Source: UMGS1901 sp934122115
GTDB lineage: Bacteria > Bacillota > Clostridia > TANB77 > CAG-508
Direction of reading: 5' to 3'
Length of the DNA: 64,000 nucleotides
NCBI GenBank assembly: GCA_934122115.1
Contig: CAKOVU010000001.1
Coordinates: forward strand, 1-64,000
Shown here: positions 43,587-53,276 of the stretch, piece after piece
Layout: every line of letters starts with the position of its first letter
Position numbering within the stretch: position 1 is the stretch's first letter
The notes under the pieces: model-generated
The model's input: only the letters and a program-made list of their open reading frames with translations
What the model was told of the DNA's origin: nothing
The model's database searches: none
Position numbers and translations under genes: made by a program

Positions 43587-45029
43587 ATGCAATCGTTAAC
43601 TGTAAATGATATATTGGAATTTGAGAAAAATCATAAACTAAAGGAACGCAGTATTTATGGAATTAATTATTGGTACTGCAGAAGAACAAGAACTCTAAAT
43701 GATATTATTGCTGCAGCATGTGGACAACAGGGAATGTGTGATAAAGAAAAAATTAAGAGGATTAAATTTTTCTTGAATAGAAATTATATAGGAAAAAAGT
43801 ATAATGACGTAGATGTATTGATGATTACTGATGCTAGAAGAATAAAACAGGAAGAAAAATATGAATCAATATACACAGATGAAATCGAGATGTTGATTAA
43901 AGAAAAGTTAAAGTGTTTAACTTTGGAGGAACCTTCATGGACGAGTTATACCAATATGGATGAGTCGCATCATTATAACTGTACAACAGAGAATATAAAA
44001 TATGTGGACATATATGAATTACAGGCAAAAGTAAAAATTCAAATTTTCAAGAAGTTAAATATAATTAAGATGAAACATATTTCAAGTGAAATAGAACGAC
44101 TTATTAATGAGATAAATGAATATTTTGATATAGATATTTCATCAATAAAACAAGACTTTATAGAACACGTAATTTATTTTATTGTAATGAAAAGAAAATA
44201 TTCAAAACTTATTAGCAGATTAAATCCTAAATGCATTATATTTTATTATAGAGATTTCCCATTTAAAACATTAATCCAAATGATTGCAAAAGAAAAAAAT
44301 ATAGTAACAATAGAAATGCAACATGGAACTTATACCGAAGATGAACCTATAGAGAAAAAGGGAGATAGCAATGAAGAATGGAAAAATAGACAAGATTATT
44401 TATTTGCATTTGGAAAATTACAAGCAACGACCAAGTCTTTAATATATAAAGATGAACAGATTAAATTTATTGGTAATTTATTCCTAGAAAAGAAAAATAA
44501 TGAAATGATAAAACTACCGGAGTGGTATAGAAAAACATATAGATATATATTGTTTATTTCGCAGTCATCAATGGGAGAGTATATTAGCAGGTTTGCGTCA
44601 GAACTGGCAGAAGGTTTAAAAAATACAAATTATAAAATAATATATAAATTTCATCCAAATGAAGCTGGAAGAAAATATGAATGCTTAAATAAAGAAAACA
44701 TAATACAAATAAAAGATTCTTCAGAGGAGATATATAAATATCAAAAGATATGTTACTTGCAAATAGGAATATCAAGTACTGCCATTCTGGAGGGGGTGAC
44801 ATTTTATTTACCGACAATTTTATTAGAAAATCCAGAAGGAGCTTATGGAATGGAAAAGATATTAGGAAGATTCGAAAAAGGAGTTTATCATGCTAATAGT
44901 ACTAAGGATGTTTTGAAAATATTAGAAGAAAAAATAGAAATCCCAACAAGAAATGATGTTGAAAAGGTGTGGAAAAAGGATAGTTATACTAATTTTTTAA
45001 GAGAGCTAAAGAAAATAATGAAATATTAA
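43587..45029 (+). CDS. Putative surface-glycan glycosyltransferase (GT-B-like)
   Basis: A 480-residue protein not clearly of a named family. The C-terminal half has a GT-B appearance: MQHGTYTEDE, ILFISQSSMGEYISRF, YKFHPNEAGRK (acceptor/donor-site HP motif as in CDP-glycerol and polysialyl transferases) and QIGISSTAILEG. It is followed 13 bp later by a CMP-sugar synthetase-like gene, so transfer of a nonulosonic-acid-like sugar is a reasonable inference. Confidence 0.55.
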   Translation: MQSLTVNDILEFEKNHKLKERSIYGINYWYCRRTRTLNDIIAAACGQQGMCDKEKIKRIKFFLNRNYIGKKYNDVDVLMITDARRIKQEEKYESIYTDEIEMLIKEKLKCLTLEEPSWTSYTNMDESHHYNCTTENIKYVDIYELQAKVKIQIFKKLNIIKMKHISSEIERLINEINEYFDIDISSIKQDFIEHVIYFIVMKRKYSKLISRLNPKCIIFYYRDFPFKTLIQMIAKEKNIVTIEMQHGTYTEDEPIEKKGDSNEEWKNRQDYLFAFGKLQATTKSLIYKDEQIKFIGNLFLEKKNNEMIKLPEWYRKTYRYILFISQSSMGEYISRFASELAEGLKNTNYKIIYKFHPNEAGRKYECLNKENIIQIKDSSEEIYKYQKICYLQIGISSTAILEGVTFYLPTILLENPEGAYGMEKILGRFEKGVYHANSTKDVLKILEEKIEIPTRNDVEKVWKKDSYTNFLRELKKIMKY

Positions 45030-45042
45030 GGAGACGATATGT

Positions 45043-45735
45043 ATGTATAATAATGAAAAGATTGTTGCAATAATACCAGCCAGAGAGGGTAGTAAAAGAT
45101 TAAAGAGGAAGAATGGTATTATGCTTGGAAATAAAAGATTATTTGAATACAGCATTGATGTTGCAAAGAATTCAAAGTATATTGATAAGATAATATTTAG
45201 TACTGATTCGCAAGAATGGCTTGAATTAGCAATTGAGGAAGGGTGCATGGAGAATAAGTTAAGAGATGCAATGTTAGCTAGAGATAATACAAAGACGATA
45301 GATGTCCTACTGTATGAGATAAAAAGAAATAAATTAAAAGAAAAATTTACTACATTAGTATTATTACAACCTACATCTCCATATAGAACGGTTGAATTAG
45401 TAGATGGTGCTATAGAAAAGTATTTTGAAAATAAAGAACCACTAATTAGTGTCGTAAAGTGTAAAGAAGCTCCGGTATTTATGCGAAGCATTCAAAATGG
45501 AAAGTTAAAGAAAATATTGGATAAAAGCAGTGAAATTAGAAGCCAAGAAATAGATGAAACATATCGAATAATTGGTAATATTTATATTAATAATATTGCT
45601 GATCTAAATTTGAATACTATATTAAATGAAAATACTATACCATATATTATAGAAGAAAAATATGCAATTGATATAGACTGCTTGGATGATTTTAAAAATG
45701 CAGAAAAGATAATGAGGGAGAATAAAGTTATATGA
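45043..45735 (+). CDS. Acylneuraminate cytidylyltransferase-like protein (CMP-sugar synthetase)
   Basis: A 230-residue nucleotidyltransferase of the NeuA/PseF/LegF type. CTP-binding motif IIPAREGSKRLKRKN (~residues 8-22), LLQPTSPYRT (~104-113) and the C-terminal AIDIDCLDDF metal-site motif. It should activate a sialic/legionaminic/pseudaminic-type sugar with CTP; which one cannot be told. Its stop overlaps the start of the next gene by 4 bp. Confidence 0.85.
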   Translation: MYNNEKIVAIIPAREGSKRLKRKNGIMLGNKRLFEYSIDVAKNSKYIDKIIFSTDSQEWLELAIEEGCMENKLRDAMLARDNTKTIDVLLYEIKRNKLKEKFTTLVLLQPTSPYRTVELVDGAIEKYFENKEPLISVVKCKEAPVFMRSIQNGKLKKILDKSSEIRSQEIDETYRIIGNIYINNIADLNLNTILNENTIPYIIEEKYAIDIDCLDDFKNAEKIMRENKVI

Positions 45736-46589
45736 AAATAATTATGTTTCACTATGTAATGAAAAAATTCAATTATTTTCACTTTGACGTAGATTTATTT
45801 GAAAGGTATATTAGGATTTTAAAGGATAAATATATTTTTATTGGTATAGAAGAGGCTAAAAAAATAATAAATCTGGAGAATTCAGAAAAGTATATGATGC
45901 TAACATTTGACGATGGAACCAAAGATCATTATGAGTATGTTTATCCAATACTTAATAAATATAACATAAAAGGTGTATTTTTTGTTGGCACAAACATTTT
46001 TTATAATGAGATATTAGACATTCACTTAATACATAGATTGATTGCTAAAGTTGGAATTGATAGGTTGTATGACAAAACTAAAGAAATTATTGATGAGAAG
46101 CAGATATCAATAAATGAAAAGGAATTTATAAATAATATAGATGGGTATAAGATGAGATATGTAAAGCAATTGTTACAATATGTATTGCCGCAAGAAATTA
46201 GGGTGTGGGTTCTACGAAACCTTATAAATGAATATGAGATATCACAAAATTTAAATGAATATTATATAACATATAATGAAATGTTAGAGATGAAAAACAA
46301 AGGAATGGACTTTGGAATACATACTAGACATCATAAGAGATTGGAATTGTTAAATAAAGACGAACAGAAAGTAGAGATTGAAAATGATATCGAGATATTA
46401 AAAGAAAAAAAGATTTTAACAAATACAAAGGCAATAGCATACCCATTTGGAAGTTATAATCAGAATACGTTAGAGGTTTTAAATGATTTAGAAGTCGATT
46501 TGGGTTTTTCTATAAAAAGAAAATTTGGAATCTATAAAAACTTAGAAATAGAAAGAATAGATTGTAATGAACTAAAAAAATATGTTTAA
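45732..46589 (+). CDS. Polysaccharide deacetylase (NodB-like) in the glycan cluster
   Basis: A 285-residue NodB-fold protein without signal peptide. Motif 1 MLTFDDGTKD (~residues 56-65), motif 2 GIHTRHHKRL (~194-203), and AYPFGSYNQ as motif 3. A ~110-residue helical insert separates motifs 1 and 2. Being cytoplasmic and in a sugar cluster, it more likely deacetylates a sugar intermediate than cell wall. Confidence 0.8.
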   Translation: MKIIMFHYVMKKFNYFHFDVDLFERYIRILKDKYIFIGIEEAKKIINLENSEKYMMLTFDDGTKDHYEYVYPILNKYNIKGVFFVGTNIFYNEILDIHLIHRLIAKVGIDRLYDKTKEIIDEKQISINEKEFINNIDGYKMRYVKQLLQYVLPQEIRVWVLRNLINEYEISQNLNEYYITYNEMLEMKNKGMDFGIHTRHHKRLELLNKDEQKVEIENDIEILKEKKILTNTKAIAYPFGSYNQNTLEVLNDLEVDLGFSIKRKFGIYKNLEIERIDCNELKKYV

Positions 46590-46615
46590 AAATATTAATT
46601 ATATAGAGGAATATT

Positions 46616-47596
46616 ATGGATACAAAGTTAGAAAAAGATATAAAGAACATTCAAGAATTTAATTTAAAAGATGGTATAATTGAGAAATATAAACCTAAAA
46701 AATTAATGATTGAAGTTACAAATAATTGTAATTCAAAGTGCGTATTTTGTGGGAATTGTAATATGACTCGAGAAAGAAGTTTTGCGAGTGGAAAGATAGT
46801 AAAAAAAGCTTTAGAACAAGGCAAAGCAATGGGAATAAGCGAAGTAGGATTTTATACTAATGGCGAGCCATTACTAGATAAAAATATAGAAAAATATATT
46901 GAATATGCTAAGAAAAATTTATATGATTATGTGTATATTACAACAAATGGAATGCTTGCTAATAAAAATAGAGTTAAAGCGTTGTTCGATAGTGGATTAG
47001 ACAGTATAAAATTTTCAATTAATTCAATAGAAAAAGAAAATTATAAAAATGTACATGGAGTAAATTGCTTTGAAAAGGTAGTTGAAAATTTGCGTAATGC
47101 CTATTATATGAAAAAAAGTAAATATCCAAACAAAAAGGTATATGTATCTTATATAAAGACGAAAATGAATAATTACAAAGATGATGAAATAAAACATTTT
47201 TTTGAAGAATATTGTGATGGTGTTTTAATACAAGAGGTAAGAAATCAGGGAGGATTAATTTCTAATATTGAAAAATTAAAACCTAATAATCACGAAAAAA
47301 CATATACTCTACCATGTTTTTATCCATTTAATACGGTAATTGTAACTTGTGAAGGCTATGTAACTGCTTGCTGTATGGACTTTCAAAACTATCTTGTTTA
47401 TGGTAATCTTAATGAAAAAAAGTTGCAGGATATTTGGAATAATGACGTAATACAAGAATTAAGGAAAAAACACCTAAATGGAAAAATAGAAGATACAATA
47501 TGCAAAAATTGTATTGATAATAAATTTGAACCGTGTAAACCGTTAATGGAGCGTTATTCGTGCGGTGTTGAATTTGACAAATGGAGAAAAGAATGA
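46616..47596 (+). CDS. Radical SAM protein with SPASM-type C-terminal cluster domain
   Basis: A 326-residue radical SAM enzyme: CX3CX2C motif CNSKCVFC (~residues 39-46), GFYTNGEPLL, and a C-terminal cysteine-rich SPASM-like region (CEGYVTACCMDF...CKNCIDNKFEPCKP) for auxiliary Fe-S clusters. Substrate unknown; related proteins modify peptides or sugars. It overlaps the next gene by ATGA. Confidence 0.85.
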   Translation: MDTKLEKDIKNIQEFNLKDGIIEKYKPKKLMIEVTNNCNSKCVFCGNCNMTRERSFASGKIVKKALEQGKAMGISEVGFYTNGEPLLDKNIEKYIEYAKKNLYDYVYITTNGMLANKNRVKALFDSGLDSIKFSINSIEKENYKNVHGVNCFEKVVENLRNAYYMKKSKYPNKKVYVSYIKTKMNNYKDDEIKHFFEEYCDGVLIQEVRNQGGLISNIEKLKPNNHEKTYTLPCFYPFNTVIVTCEGYVTACCMDFQNYLVYGNLNEKKLQDIWNNDVIQELRKKHLNGKIEDTICKNCIDNKFEPCKPLMERYSCGVEFDKWRKE

Positions 47597-48096
47597 AAAC
47601 GATAATAAGTATGTCAGAAAATGATAATTTTACTATTTTAGCCAATACAAAATGGTTATTAAATAATTCTATGAAGGATAATATGAATGCTGCGGATATT
47701 ATAATAAAAATTATTGCGATAGAAAATTATTATGGAAAAAACGATTATGGAATGAACATGTACAATAAAATGCAAAGAATAAGAGTGGCTAAGAATAAAC
47801 TCATAGAAAGAGAAAAAGCTGAAAATGAAAGAAAGTTTATAAAGTTAATAAAAAGCTTTGAAGAAAAGGGTTATGATAAAAAGTTTCCAGTAGAACTAAA
47901 TAAAAATTTCGAAGTCTTTGAGGGGTCACATAGAACTGCTTGTTCAATCTACTTTAATATAAAAGAAATTCCTGTAACTTTTAATAAGCATATATGGAAT
48001 TTGGAATATGACTATTCACTAAAATGGTTTAAGGAAAATGGAATGGAAGATTATATACCGTTAATAAAAGAAAAATATTATGACATTATTAAATGA
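47593..48096 (+). CDS. ParB/sulfiredoxin-like domain protein
   Basis: A 167-residue protein. The central FPVELNKNFEVFEGSHRTACSIYF stretch resembles the ParB/Srx fold motif (LI-x-DGxHR-x-AA), here with GSHR. No DNA-binding helix-turn-helix is evident. Start at 47593 chosen because it overlaps the radical SAM stop (ATGA) behind GGAGAAAAG. Such domains occur beside glycan genes, but the role is unknown. Confidence 0.6.
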   Translation: MKTIISMSENDNFTILANTKWLLNNSMKDNMNAADIIIKIIAIENYYGKNDYGMNMYNKMQRIRVAKNKLIEREKAENERKFIKLIKSFEEKGYDKKFPVELNKNFEVFEGSHRTACSIYFNIKEIPVTFNKHIWNLEYDYSLKWFKENGMEDYIPLIKEKYYDIIK

Positions 48097-48130
48097 CAAA
48101 AAGAATGGGCAACCATTCTTTCTGTCATTT
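48091..48130. terminator. Long bidirectional hairpin ending the glycan cluster
   Basis: 18-bp stem with one mismatch (48091-48108 with 48113-48130; GCAA loop). It overlaps the last codons of the ParB-like gene and can also end the minus-strand gene at 48134. Confidence 0.8.
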
Positions 48131-48133
48131 GAA

Positions 48134-48568
48134 CTATTTATACTTTTGAATAATATCCATATCAAATGAATATTCTGCTTCAGAATCAGAACAATGAAAA
48201 GATATGTCGTAAAAATAATCTGAAATATATGATTGAGATACTTGTCTTATCCATAACTTTAATAATTCTAATTTTGCATTAACCATGCTATTTTTATAAG
48301 GATTAAAGAAAGTATCGGTACCATCAATTTCGAATATTACAACACAAACATCTGTTGATTGTGAAGATTGCCGCATGTGGATAATTTTTTGCTCAACCTT
48401 CCAAGCTGCAATTGAATCTAAAGGATACAATTCTCGTACAAAAGTTTCAAATGAAGCTCCTAAGTGTAGGTTAAATGTTGAACATATTAGGGTGTTTGAA
48501 TCGAGAAACTTAAAAATTTCTCTTTTACAAGGTAATGCACAATTCCAGATTATGCCAACACATTTCAT
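48134..48568 (-). CDS. Isolated hypothetical protein
   Basis: A 144-residue protein, unrecognised, with several cysteines (MKCVGIIWNCALPCKRE...). It has its own promoter, a GGGAG site 8 bp upstream of ATG and a terminator hairpin, so it is a self-contained unit. It contains an in-frame CGG (48373-48371) that is read through without frameshift, one of only three such genes in the window. Confidence 0.6.
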   Translation of the reverse strand: MKCVGIIWNCALPCKREIFKFLDSNTLICSTFNLHLGASFETFVRELYPLDSIAAWKVEQKIIHMRQSSQSTDVCVVIFEIDGTDTFFNPYKNSMVNAKLELLKLWIRQVSQSYISDYFYDISFHCSDSEAEYSFDMDIIQKYK

Positions 48569-48602
48569 TCAGAATGCTCCCTTTCTATAAAAATATAAGT
48601 AG

Positions 48603-48631
48603 ATTATACATTAAAAATGGATGGAAAGCAA
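48603..48631 (-). promoter_or_regulatory. Promoter of the 48134-48568 gene
   Basis: Minus strand TTGCTT (48626-48631), 17 bp, TATAAT (48603-48608). Confidence 0.65.
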
Positions 48632-48728
48632 TATATTTAAGACGGTAATTTGTTGATAAAAATTAAATTAGATATTGTAAAAAATAGTGTTAGAAAGTAT
48701 AATTGTAATACATAAAATGGAGGAACTT

Positions 48729-49661
48729 ATGGATATAGTAAAAAGTGCAAATAAAATAGTAGAACAAATTCCAGATGGATTTTCAGAAATTGAAAAGGCA
48801 AGATATGTATATATTCAATTAGGTCGTTTGTTTTCGTTTGACGAAAAATATTGGCTAGGTAATGAGAAAGAAAAGAAGAAAATATATAGAAAATCTATGA
48901 ACAGTCCAACAGATATGAAGAAAATAAAAAGAGGGCATAAAGCCATTTGCGTATCAATTTCAAGAACGTATCAAGATTTATTAGCACAAATAGGAATGGA
49001 AAGTGATGTGTATAAAGTAAGTGATGAAGATCCTCATGTTTTTAGCAGAATAAAAATTGATGGCAAAGAGTATGAGGCAGATTTACAAAGAGATTTAAAG
49101 TATATACAGTCACAGAGAAAAACAAAGCATTTTGGAATTAGTATGAATGAACAAGTAAAATCTATAGATGAAGAGAAAATAGAAGAGATAGATAAAAAAA
49201 TAGGCTATAATTATGCTGGGGAACAGGATATAGCAGGAATGATAGAAAGCTTAAGAAGAGAATTGAGTGGGGAAAAAGAATTAGGAATAAAATTAGAGAA
49301 GATATTGAGTGAAGCAAAGAAACCTGCAGAGATAAAAGACATGGGGTATATAGAAAAAATGGCATATTATGATTGGATAATGAAGAAACTTTTAAGCGAT
49401 AAGGAAAGAAGAAAAATAAAAGAAATATATTTGAGAAAAAGAGATGAAGAAGAGCCAAAATATGCAGTATGTTTATCGGTTGATAATTCACAGAATGGAT
49501 ATACAAGGTTTTTATATAAACAAGATGAGGAAGGATATAAAAAAATAAATGAAATTCAATTAATGGCTGAGATTGCAAATGGAATGGAAGTTATGAATTC
49601 ATGTAAAATTCCTGGGATGAAGAGAAATCAAGGAAATAAACCAAAAGATAATGAAAGATGA
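48729..49661 (+). CDS. Putative transglutaminase-like protein
   Basis: A 310-residue soluble protein. Residues ~70-145 look like a transglutaminase/cysteine-protease-like core: GHKAICVSISRTYQDLL (candidate catalytic Cys) followed by DPHVFSRIKIDGKEYEADL (candidate His and Asp). The second half is charged and helical. Start at 48729 chosen by GGAGG five bases upstream; an in-frame start at 48687 is possible. Family assignment is by motif impression only. Confidence 0.5.
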   Translation: MDIVKSANKIVEQIPDGFSEIEKARYVYIQLGRLFSFDEKYWLGNEKEKKKIYRKSMNSPTDMKKIKRGHKAICVSISRTYQDLLAQIGMESDVYKVSDEDPHVFSRIKIDGKEYEADLQRDLKYIQSQRKTKHFGISMNEQVKSIDEEKIEEIDKKIGYNYAGEQDIAGMIESLRRELSGEKELGIKLEKILSEAKKPAEIKDMGYIEKMAYYDWIMKKLLSDKERRKIKEIYLRKRDEEEPKYAVCLSVDNSQNGYTRFLYKQDEEGYKKINEIQLMAEIANGMEVMNSCKIPGMKRNQGNKPKDNER

Positions 49662-49665
49662 ATTG

Positions 49666-49698
49666 TTGACAAATAAATTTGTTAATATATAATAACAA
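49666..49698 (+). promoter_or_regulatory. adhE promoter with Rex-like palindrome
   Basis: TTGACA (49666-49671), 16 bp, TATAAT (49688-49693). Overlapping the -10 is TTGTTA-8 nt-TAACAA (49679-49698). Rex redox repressor sites have the same half-sites with a 6-nt gap, so this is 2 nt wider than consensus. Rex control of adhE would be expected in Clostridia. Confidence 0.5.
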
Positions 49699-49742
49699 TA
49701 TGGTTATAATAAATTATAATTAAAATTATAAAGGAGAGATTT

Positions 49743-52352
49743 ATGGATATTACAGAGGAAGAGAAAGCTAAAATACAGGATATGGTAAATAACCTTGTTA
49801 TCAGAGCAAAAAAGGCTTCAGAAGAATATATGAAGCTAAATCAAGAACAAGTAAATAAAATTGTAAAAGCAATGGCAATGGCAGGGCTTGAACACCATAT
49901 GGAACTAGCAAAAATGGCTGTGGAAGAAACGGGAAGAGGAATATATGAAGATAAAATAACAAAGAATATGTTTGCTACAGAATATATATATCATAGTATA
50001 AAATACGATAAAACTGTAGGAATAATAAATGAAAATGAAGAAGAAGGATATGAAGAAATAGCAGAACCAGTTGGAATAATTGCAGGTGTTACTCCTGTAA
50101 CGAACCCAACTTCAACAACAATGTTTAAATCAATAATATCTGCTAAAACAAGAAATGTAATAATATTCGGATTTCACCCAAGCGCACAAAAATGTAGTGT
50201 AAAAGCTGCAACAATTCTAAAAGAAGCAGCAATAGCAGCTGGAGCTCCAGAAGATTGCATATTATGGATTCCAGAGCCATCAATAACTGCAACAACTTTG
50301 CTTATGAAGCATCCTGACGTAAATTTAATACTTGCAACAGGTGGAAAAGGAATGGTGCAAAGTGCATATTCATGTGGAAAACCGGCATTAGGAGTTGGAC
50401 CAGGAAATGTACCTTGCTATATAGATAAAACTGCAAAATTAAAAACAGCAGTAAACGATTTAGTATTATCAAAATCATTTGATAATGGAATGATTTGCGC
50501 CTCAGAACAATCTGTTATAGTAGATGATGAAATTCATGATGAATTTGAAGAATTAATGAAGGAAGCAGGTTGCTATTTCTTAAGTGAAGATGAAACAAAT
50601 AGATTAAGAAATAGTATGTTTATAGAAGAAAAAGGATGTAGCCTTAATGCAGATATTGTGGGAAAAAGCCCATACAATATTGCTAAAGGAGCAGGAATAG
50701 AAGTACCAGTACAAACTAAAGTATTAGTTTTAAAAGAAAATGGAGTAGGAATTGAATATCCATTTTCAAAAGAAAAATTAAGTCCAGTTCTTGCATACTA
50801 TGTTGTAAAAGATAAAGAAGAGGGAATTGATTTAGCAGAAAAATTAATAGAATTTGGAGGCCTAGGCCATTCAGCAGTAATCCATTCGGAGGATAATGAA
50901 ACTATCCAAGAATTTGCAGAAAAAGTAAAAGTAGGAAGAATAATAGTGAATTCACCATCTACACATGGTGCCATAGGAGATATTTATAATACTAATATGC
51001 CATCGTTAACACTAGGATGTGGAACTTTTGGTGGAAATTCTACAACAGCAAATGTATCTTCAGTAAATTTAATAAATGTAAAAAGAGTTGCGAAGAGGAG
51101 AGTTAATATGCAGTGGTTTAAAATTCCAGATAAAATATATTTTGAAGCAGGTGCAATAGGATATTTAGAAAAAATGCCTGAAATAACAAGAGCTTTTATA
51201 GTAACAGATGCAGGAATGGTTAAGTTAGGATATGTAGATAAAATCTTATATCATTTAAGAAATAGACAAGAATATGTTCATTCTCAAATATTTTCAGATG
51301 TTGAGCCAGACCCATCTTTTGCAACAATAAAAAGAGGCGTTGAACAAATGAATGAGTTCAAACCTGATGTTATTATTGCGTTGGGAGGCGGAAGTGCTAT
51401 AGATGCTGCAAAAGGAATGTGGTTATTCTACGAACACCCAGATGCAGATATAGAGGGTATGAAATTAAAATTCATGGATATACGTAAACGTACGTATAAA
51501 TTTCCTAAGCTTGGAAAAAAAGCAAAATTAGTAGCTATTCCAACTACTTCAGGAACAGGCTCAGAGGTTACATCTTTTGCTGTTATCTCGGATAAAGAGA
51601 AGAATAGAAAATACCCATTAGCAGATTATGAGTTAACTCCAAATGTTGCTATAGTAGATGTAGATTTAGTAATGAGCTTGCCAAAATCAATTACAGCAGA
51701 TACTGGAATGGATGTATTAACACATGCGCTAGAAGCTTATGTATCAAGTATGGCTTCGGACTATACAGATGGATTAGCAGAAAAAGCAGCTGAATTAGTA
51801 TTTAAATATTTAAGAGATGCATATAACGATGGAAATAATAAATTAGCCAGAGAAAAAATGCATAATGCTAGTACAATTGCGGGAATGGCATTTACAAACG
51901 CATTTTTAGGAGTTTGCCATTCATTAGCACACAAAATTGGTGCAGAATTTCATTTGCCACATGGTAGAATAAATGCAATTTTATTACCTTATGTTATTAA
52001 GTATAATGGGGTAAAAGATCCAAGTAAATTTGTATCATTCCCTAAATATGAATACTATATAGCAGATAAAAAATATGCAGATATATCTAGAAGAATGAAT
52101 TATCCAGCATATACAAATGAAGAGGGAGTACAATCGTTAATAAGAGAAGTAAGAAAATTAGCTGATGATGTGGGAATTCCACACTCTTTCAAAGAGGCAG
52201 GGATAGACGAAAATGAATTTATGGCAAAAGTAGATGAATTAGCAGATATGGCTTTTTCAGACCAATGTACAACAGCTAATCCACGTTTACCTTTAGTAGA
52301 AGAATTAAAACAAATTTTAATAGATAGCTACTATGGAAAAGAATTACAATAA
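49743..52352 (+). CDS. adhE: Bifunctional acetaldehyde-CoA/alcohol dehydrogenase AdhE
   Basis: An 869-residue AdhE, normal length. N-terminal CoA-acylating aldehyde dehydrogenase with catalytic Cys in NGMICASEQS (~residue 252) and a linker around 450. C-terminal iron alcohol dehydrogenase with GGGSAID and metal-binding HALEAY and GVCHSLAHKIG...HLPHG. Converts acetyl-CoA to ethanol with two NADH, so the host ferments. AAAGGAGAG precedes the start. Confidence 0.97.
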   Translation: MDITEEEKAKIQDMVNNLVIRAKKASEEYMKLNQEQVNKIVKAMAMAGLEHHMELAKMAVEETGRGIYEDKITKNMFATEYIYHSIKYDKTVGIINENEEEGYEEIAEPVGIIAGVTPVTNPTSTTMFKSIISAKTRNVIIFGFHPSAQKCSVKAATILKEAAIAAGAPEDCILWIPEPSITATTLLMKHPDVNLILATGGKGMVQSAYSCGKPALGVGPGNVPCYIDKTAKLKTAVNDLVLSKSFDNGMICASEQSVIVDDEIHDEFEELMKEAGCYFLSEDETNRLRNSMFIEEKGCSLNADIVGKSPYNIAKGAGIEVPVQTKVLVLKENGVGIEYPFSKEKLSPVLAYYVVKDKEEGIDLAEKLIEFGGLGHSAVIHSEDNETIQEFAEKVKVGRIIVNSPSTHGAIGDIYNTNMPSLTLGCGTFGGNSTTANVSSVNLINVKRVAKRRVNMQWFKIPDKIYFEAGAIGYLEKMPEITRAFIVTDAGMVKLGYVDKILYHLRNRQEYVHSQIFSDVEPDPSFATIKRGVEQMNEFKPDVIIALGGGSAIDAAKGMWLFYEHPDADIEGMKLKFMDIRKRTYKFPKLGKKAKLVAIPTTSGTGSEVTSFAVISDKEKNRKYPLADYELTPNVAIVDVDLVMSLPKSITADTGMDVLTHALEAYVSSMASDYTDGLAEKAAELVFKYLRDAYNDGNNKLAREKMHNASTIAGMAFTNAFLGVCHSLAHKIGAEFHLPHGRINAILLPYVIKYNGVKDPSKFVSFPKYEYYIADKKYADISRRMNYPAYTNEEGVQSLIREVRKLADDVGIPHSFKEAGIDENEFMAKVDELADMAFSDQCTTANPRLPLVEELKQILIDSYYGKELQ

Positions 52353-52367
52353 AGTAGAAATGAAAAC

Positions 52368-52396
52368 TCGCCCAATTGGCAAAATCGAATGGGCGA
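52368..52396 (+). terminator. Hairpin after adhE
   Basis: Stem TCGCCCA/TGGGCGA (52368-52374 with 52390-52396) just after the adhE stop. No strong T-run follows, so termination may be partial. Confidence 0.5.
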
Positions 52397-52415
52397 ATTA
52401 TTAGGGGAGGTAAAA

Positions 52416-53234
52416 ATGAAAGAAAATAGTAAAACAAAGAAAGTACTAATAGCAATATTAATTGCTATAGTTGTAGCTGTAGTGAGCTTTGTATCATATG
52501 AAATTGCTACAGTAAACAATACATATTATATTAGCCAAAAGAATTTACAAATACCAATTTTTGTATATCATGATTTAGTAGAGAATGAATCTGAAATTGA
52601 ATATGATTATATGCAAACAACAGTAGATAAATTTGAAAAGCAAATAACAGGGTTAATGAAATTAGGATATAAGCCAATTACATATGAAGATTTAGTGCAA
52701 TACAAAAATGGTGAAAAGCAAATACCAAAGTGGAGCTTTTTGATAACCTTTGACGATGGCTATACAGGGGTATATAAATATGCATTTGAAATAGCAAAAA
52801 AATATAATATACCAATGACATCTTTTGCTATAGATGATTGCGTTGGCTCAGATGGTTATTATACATGGGAGCAGGCAAAAGAGATGAAAGATAGTGGACT
52901 TATGAGTATATATTCACATGGGTTAACACATGCAAAATACGATTTAGAAACAAAGGAAGATTTGGTTAACCAAACTGAACAAGCATATGAAAATTTGAAG
53001 ATAAATCTACAAGATGAAAACTTGCTAAAAGTATTTACATATCCGTATGGATTGTATACAGAAGAAGAGAGAGCAGCTTTGAAAGAAGAGGGATTTATTC
53101 AAAATTTAACAGATAATGAAATAAATACAAGCAAAAAACTAGATTTAGCAGGCTTGCACAGGTCATATCCGTTAAATGATTCTGTGTTCAAAATATTATT
53201 AAAAATACAATATAGAGTAATAAGATATAATTAA
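52416..53234 (+). CDS. Membrane-anchored polysaccharide deacetylase
   Basis: A 272-residue protein: N-terminal membrane anchor (about residues 8-30) and an extracytoplasmic NodB domain with IPIFVYHDL, LITFDDGYTGVY (motif 1), SHGLTHAKY (metal-binding His pair) and FTYPYGLYTEEE. Probably deacetylates cell-wall or surface glycan. Start at 52416 with GGGGAGG upstream. Confidence 0.88.
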   Translation: MKENSKTKKVLIAILIAIVVAVVSFVSYEIATVNNTYYISQKNLQIPIFVYHDLVENESEIEYDYMQTTVDKFEKQITGLMKLGYKPITYEDLVQYKNGEKQIPKWSFLITFDDGYTGVYKYAFEIAKKYNIPMTSFAIDDCVGSDGYYTWEQAKEMKDSGLMSIYSHGLTHAKYDLETKEDLVNQTEQAYENLKINLQDENLLKVFTYPYGLYTEEERAALKEEGFIQNLTDNEINTSKKLDLAGLHRSYPLNDSVFKILLKIQYRVIRYN

Positions 53235-53241
53235 TAAGATA

Positions 53242-53265
53242 AGAGGAACCTAAAAAGGTTCCTCT
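53242..53265. terminator. Terminator between the deacetylase and the 53277 gene
   Basis: Perfect 10-bp stem AGAGGAACCT/AGGTTCCTCT (53242-53251 with 53256-53265) with a 4-nt loop. Confidence 0.75.
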
Positions 53266-53276
53266 AACTGTTTGCG

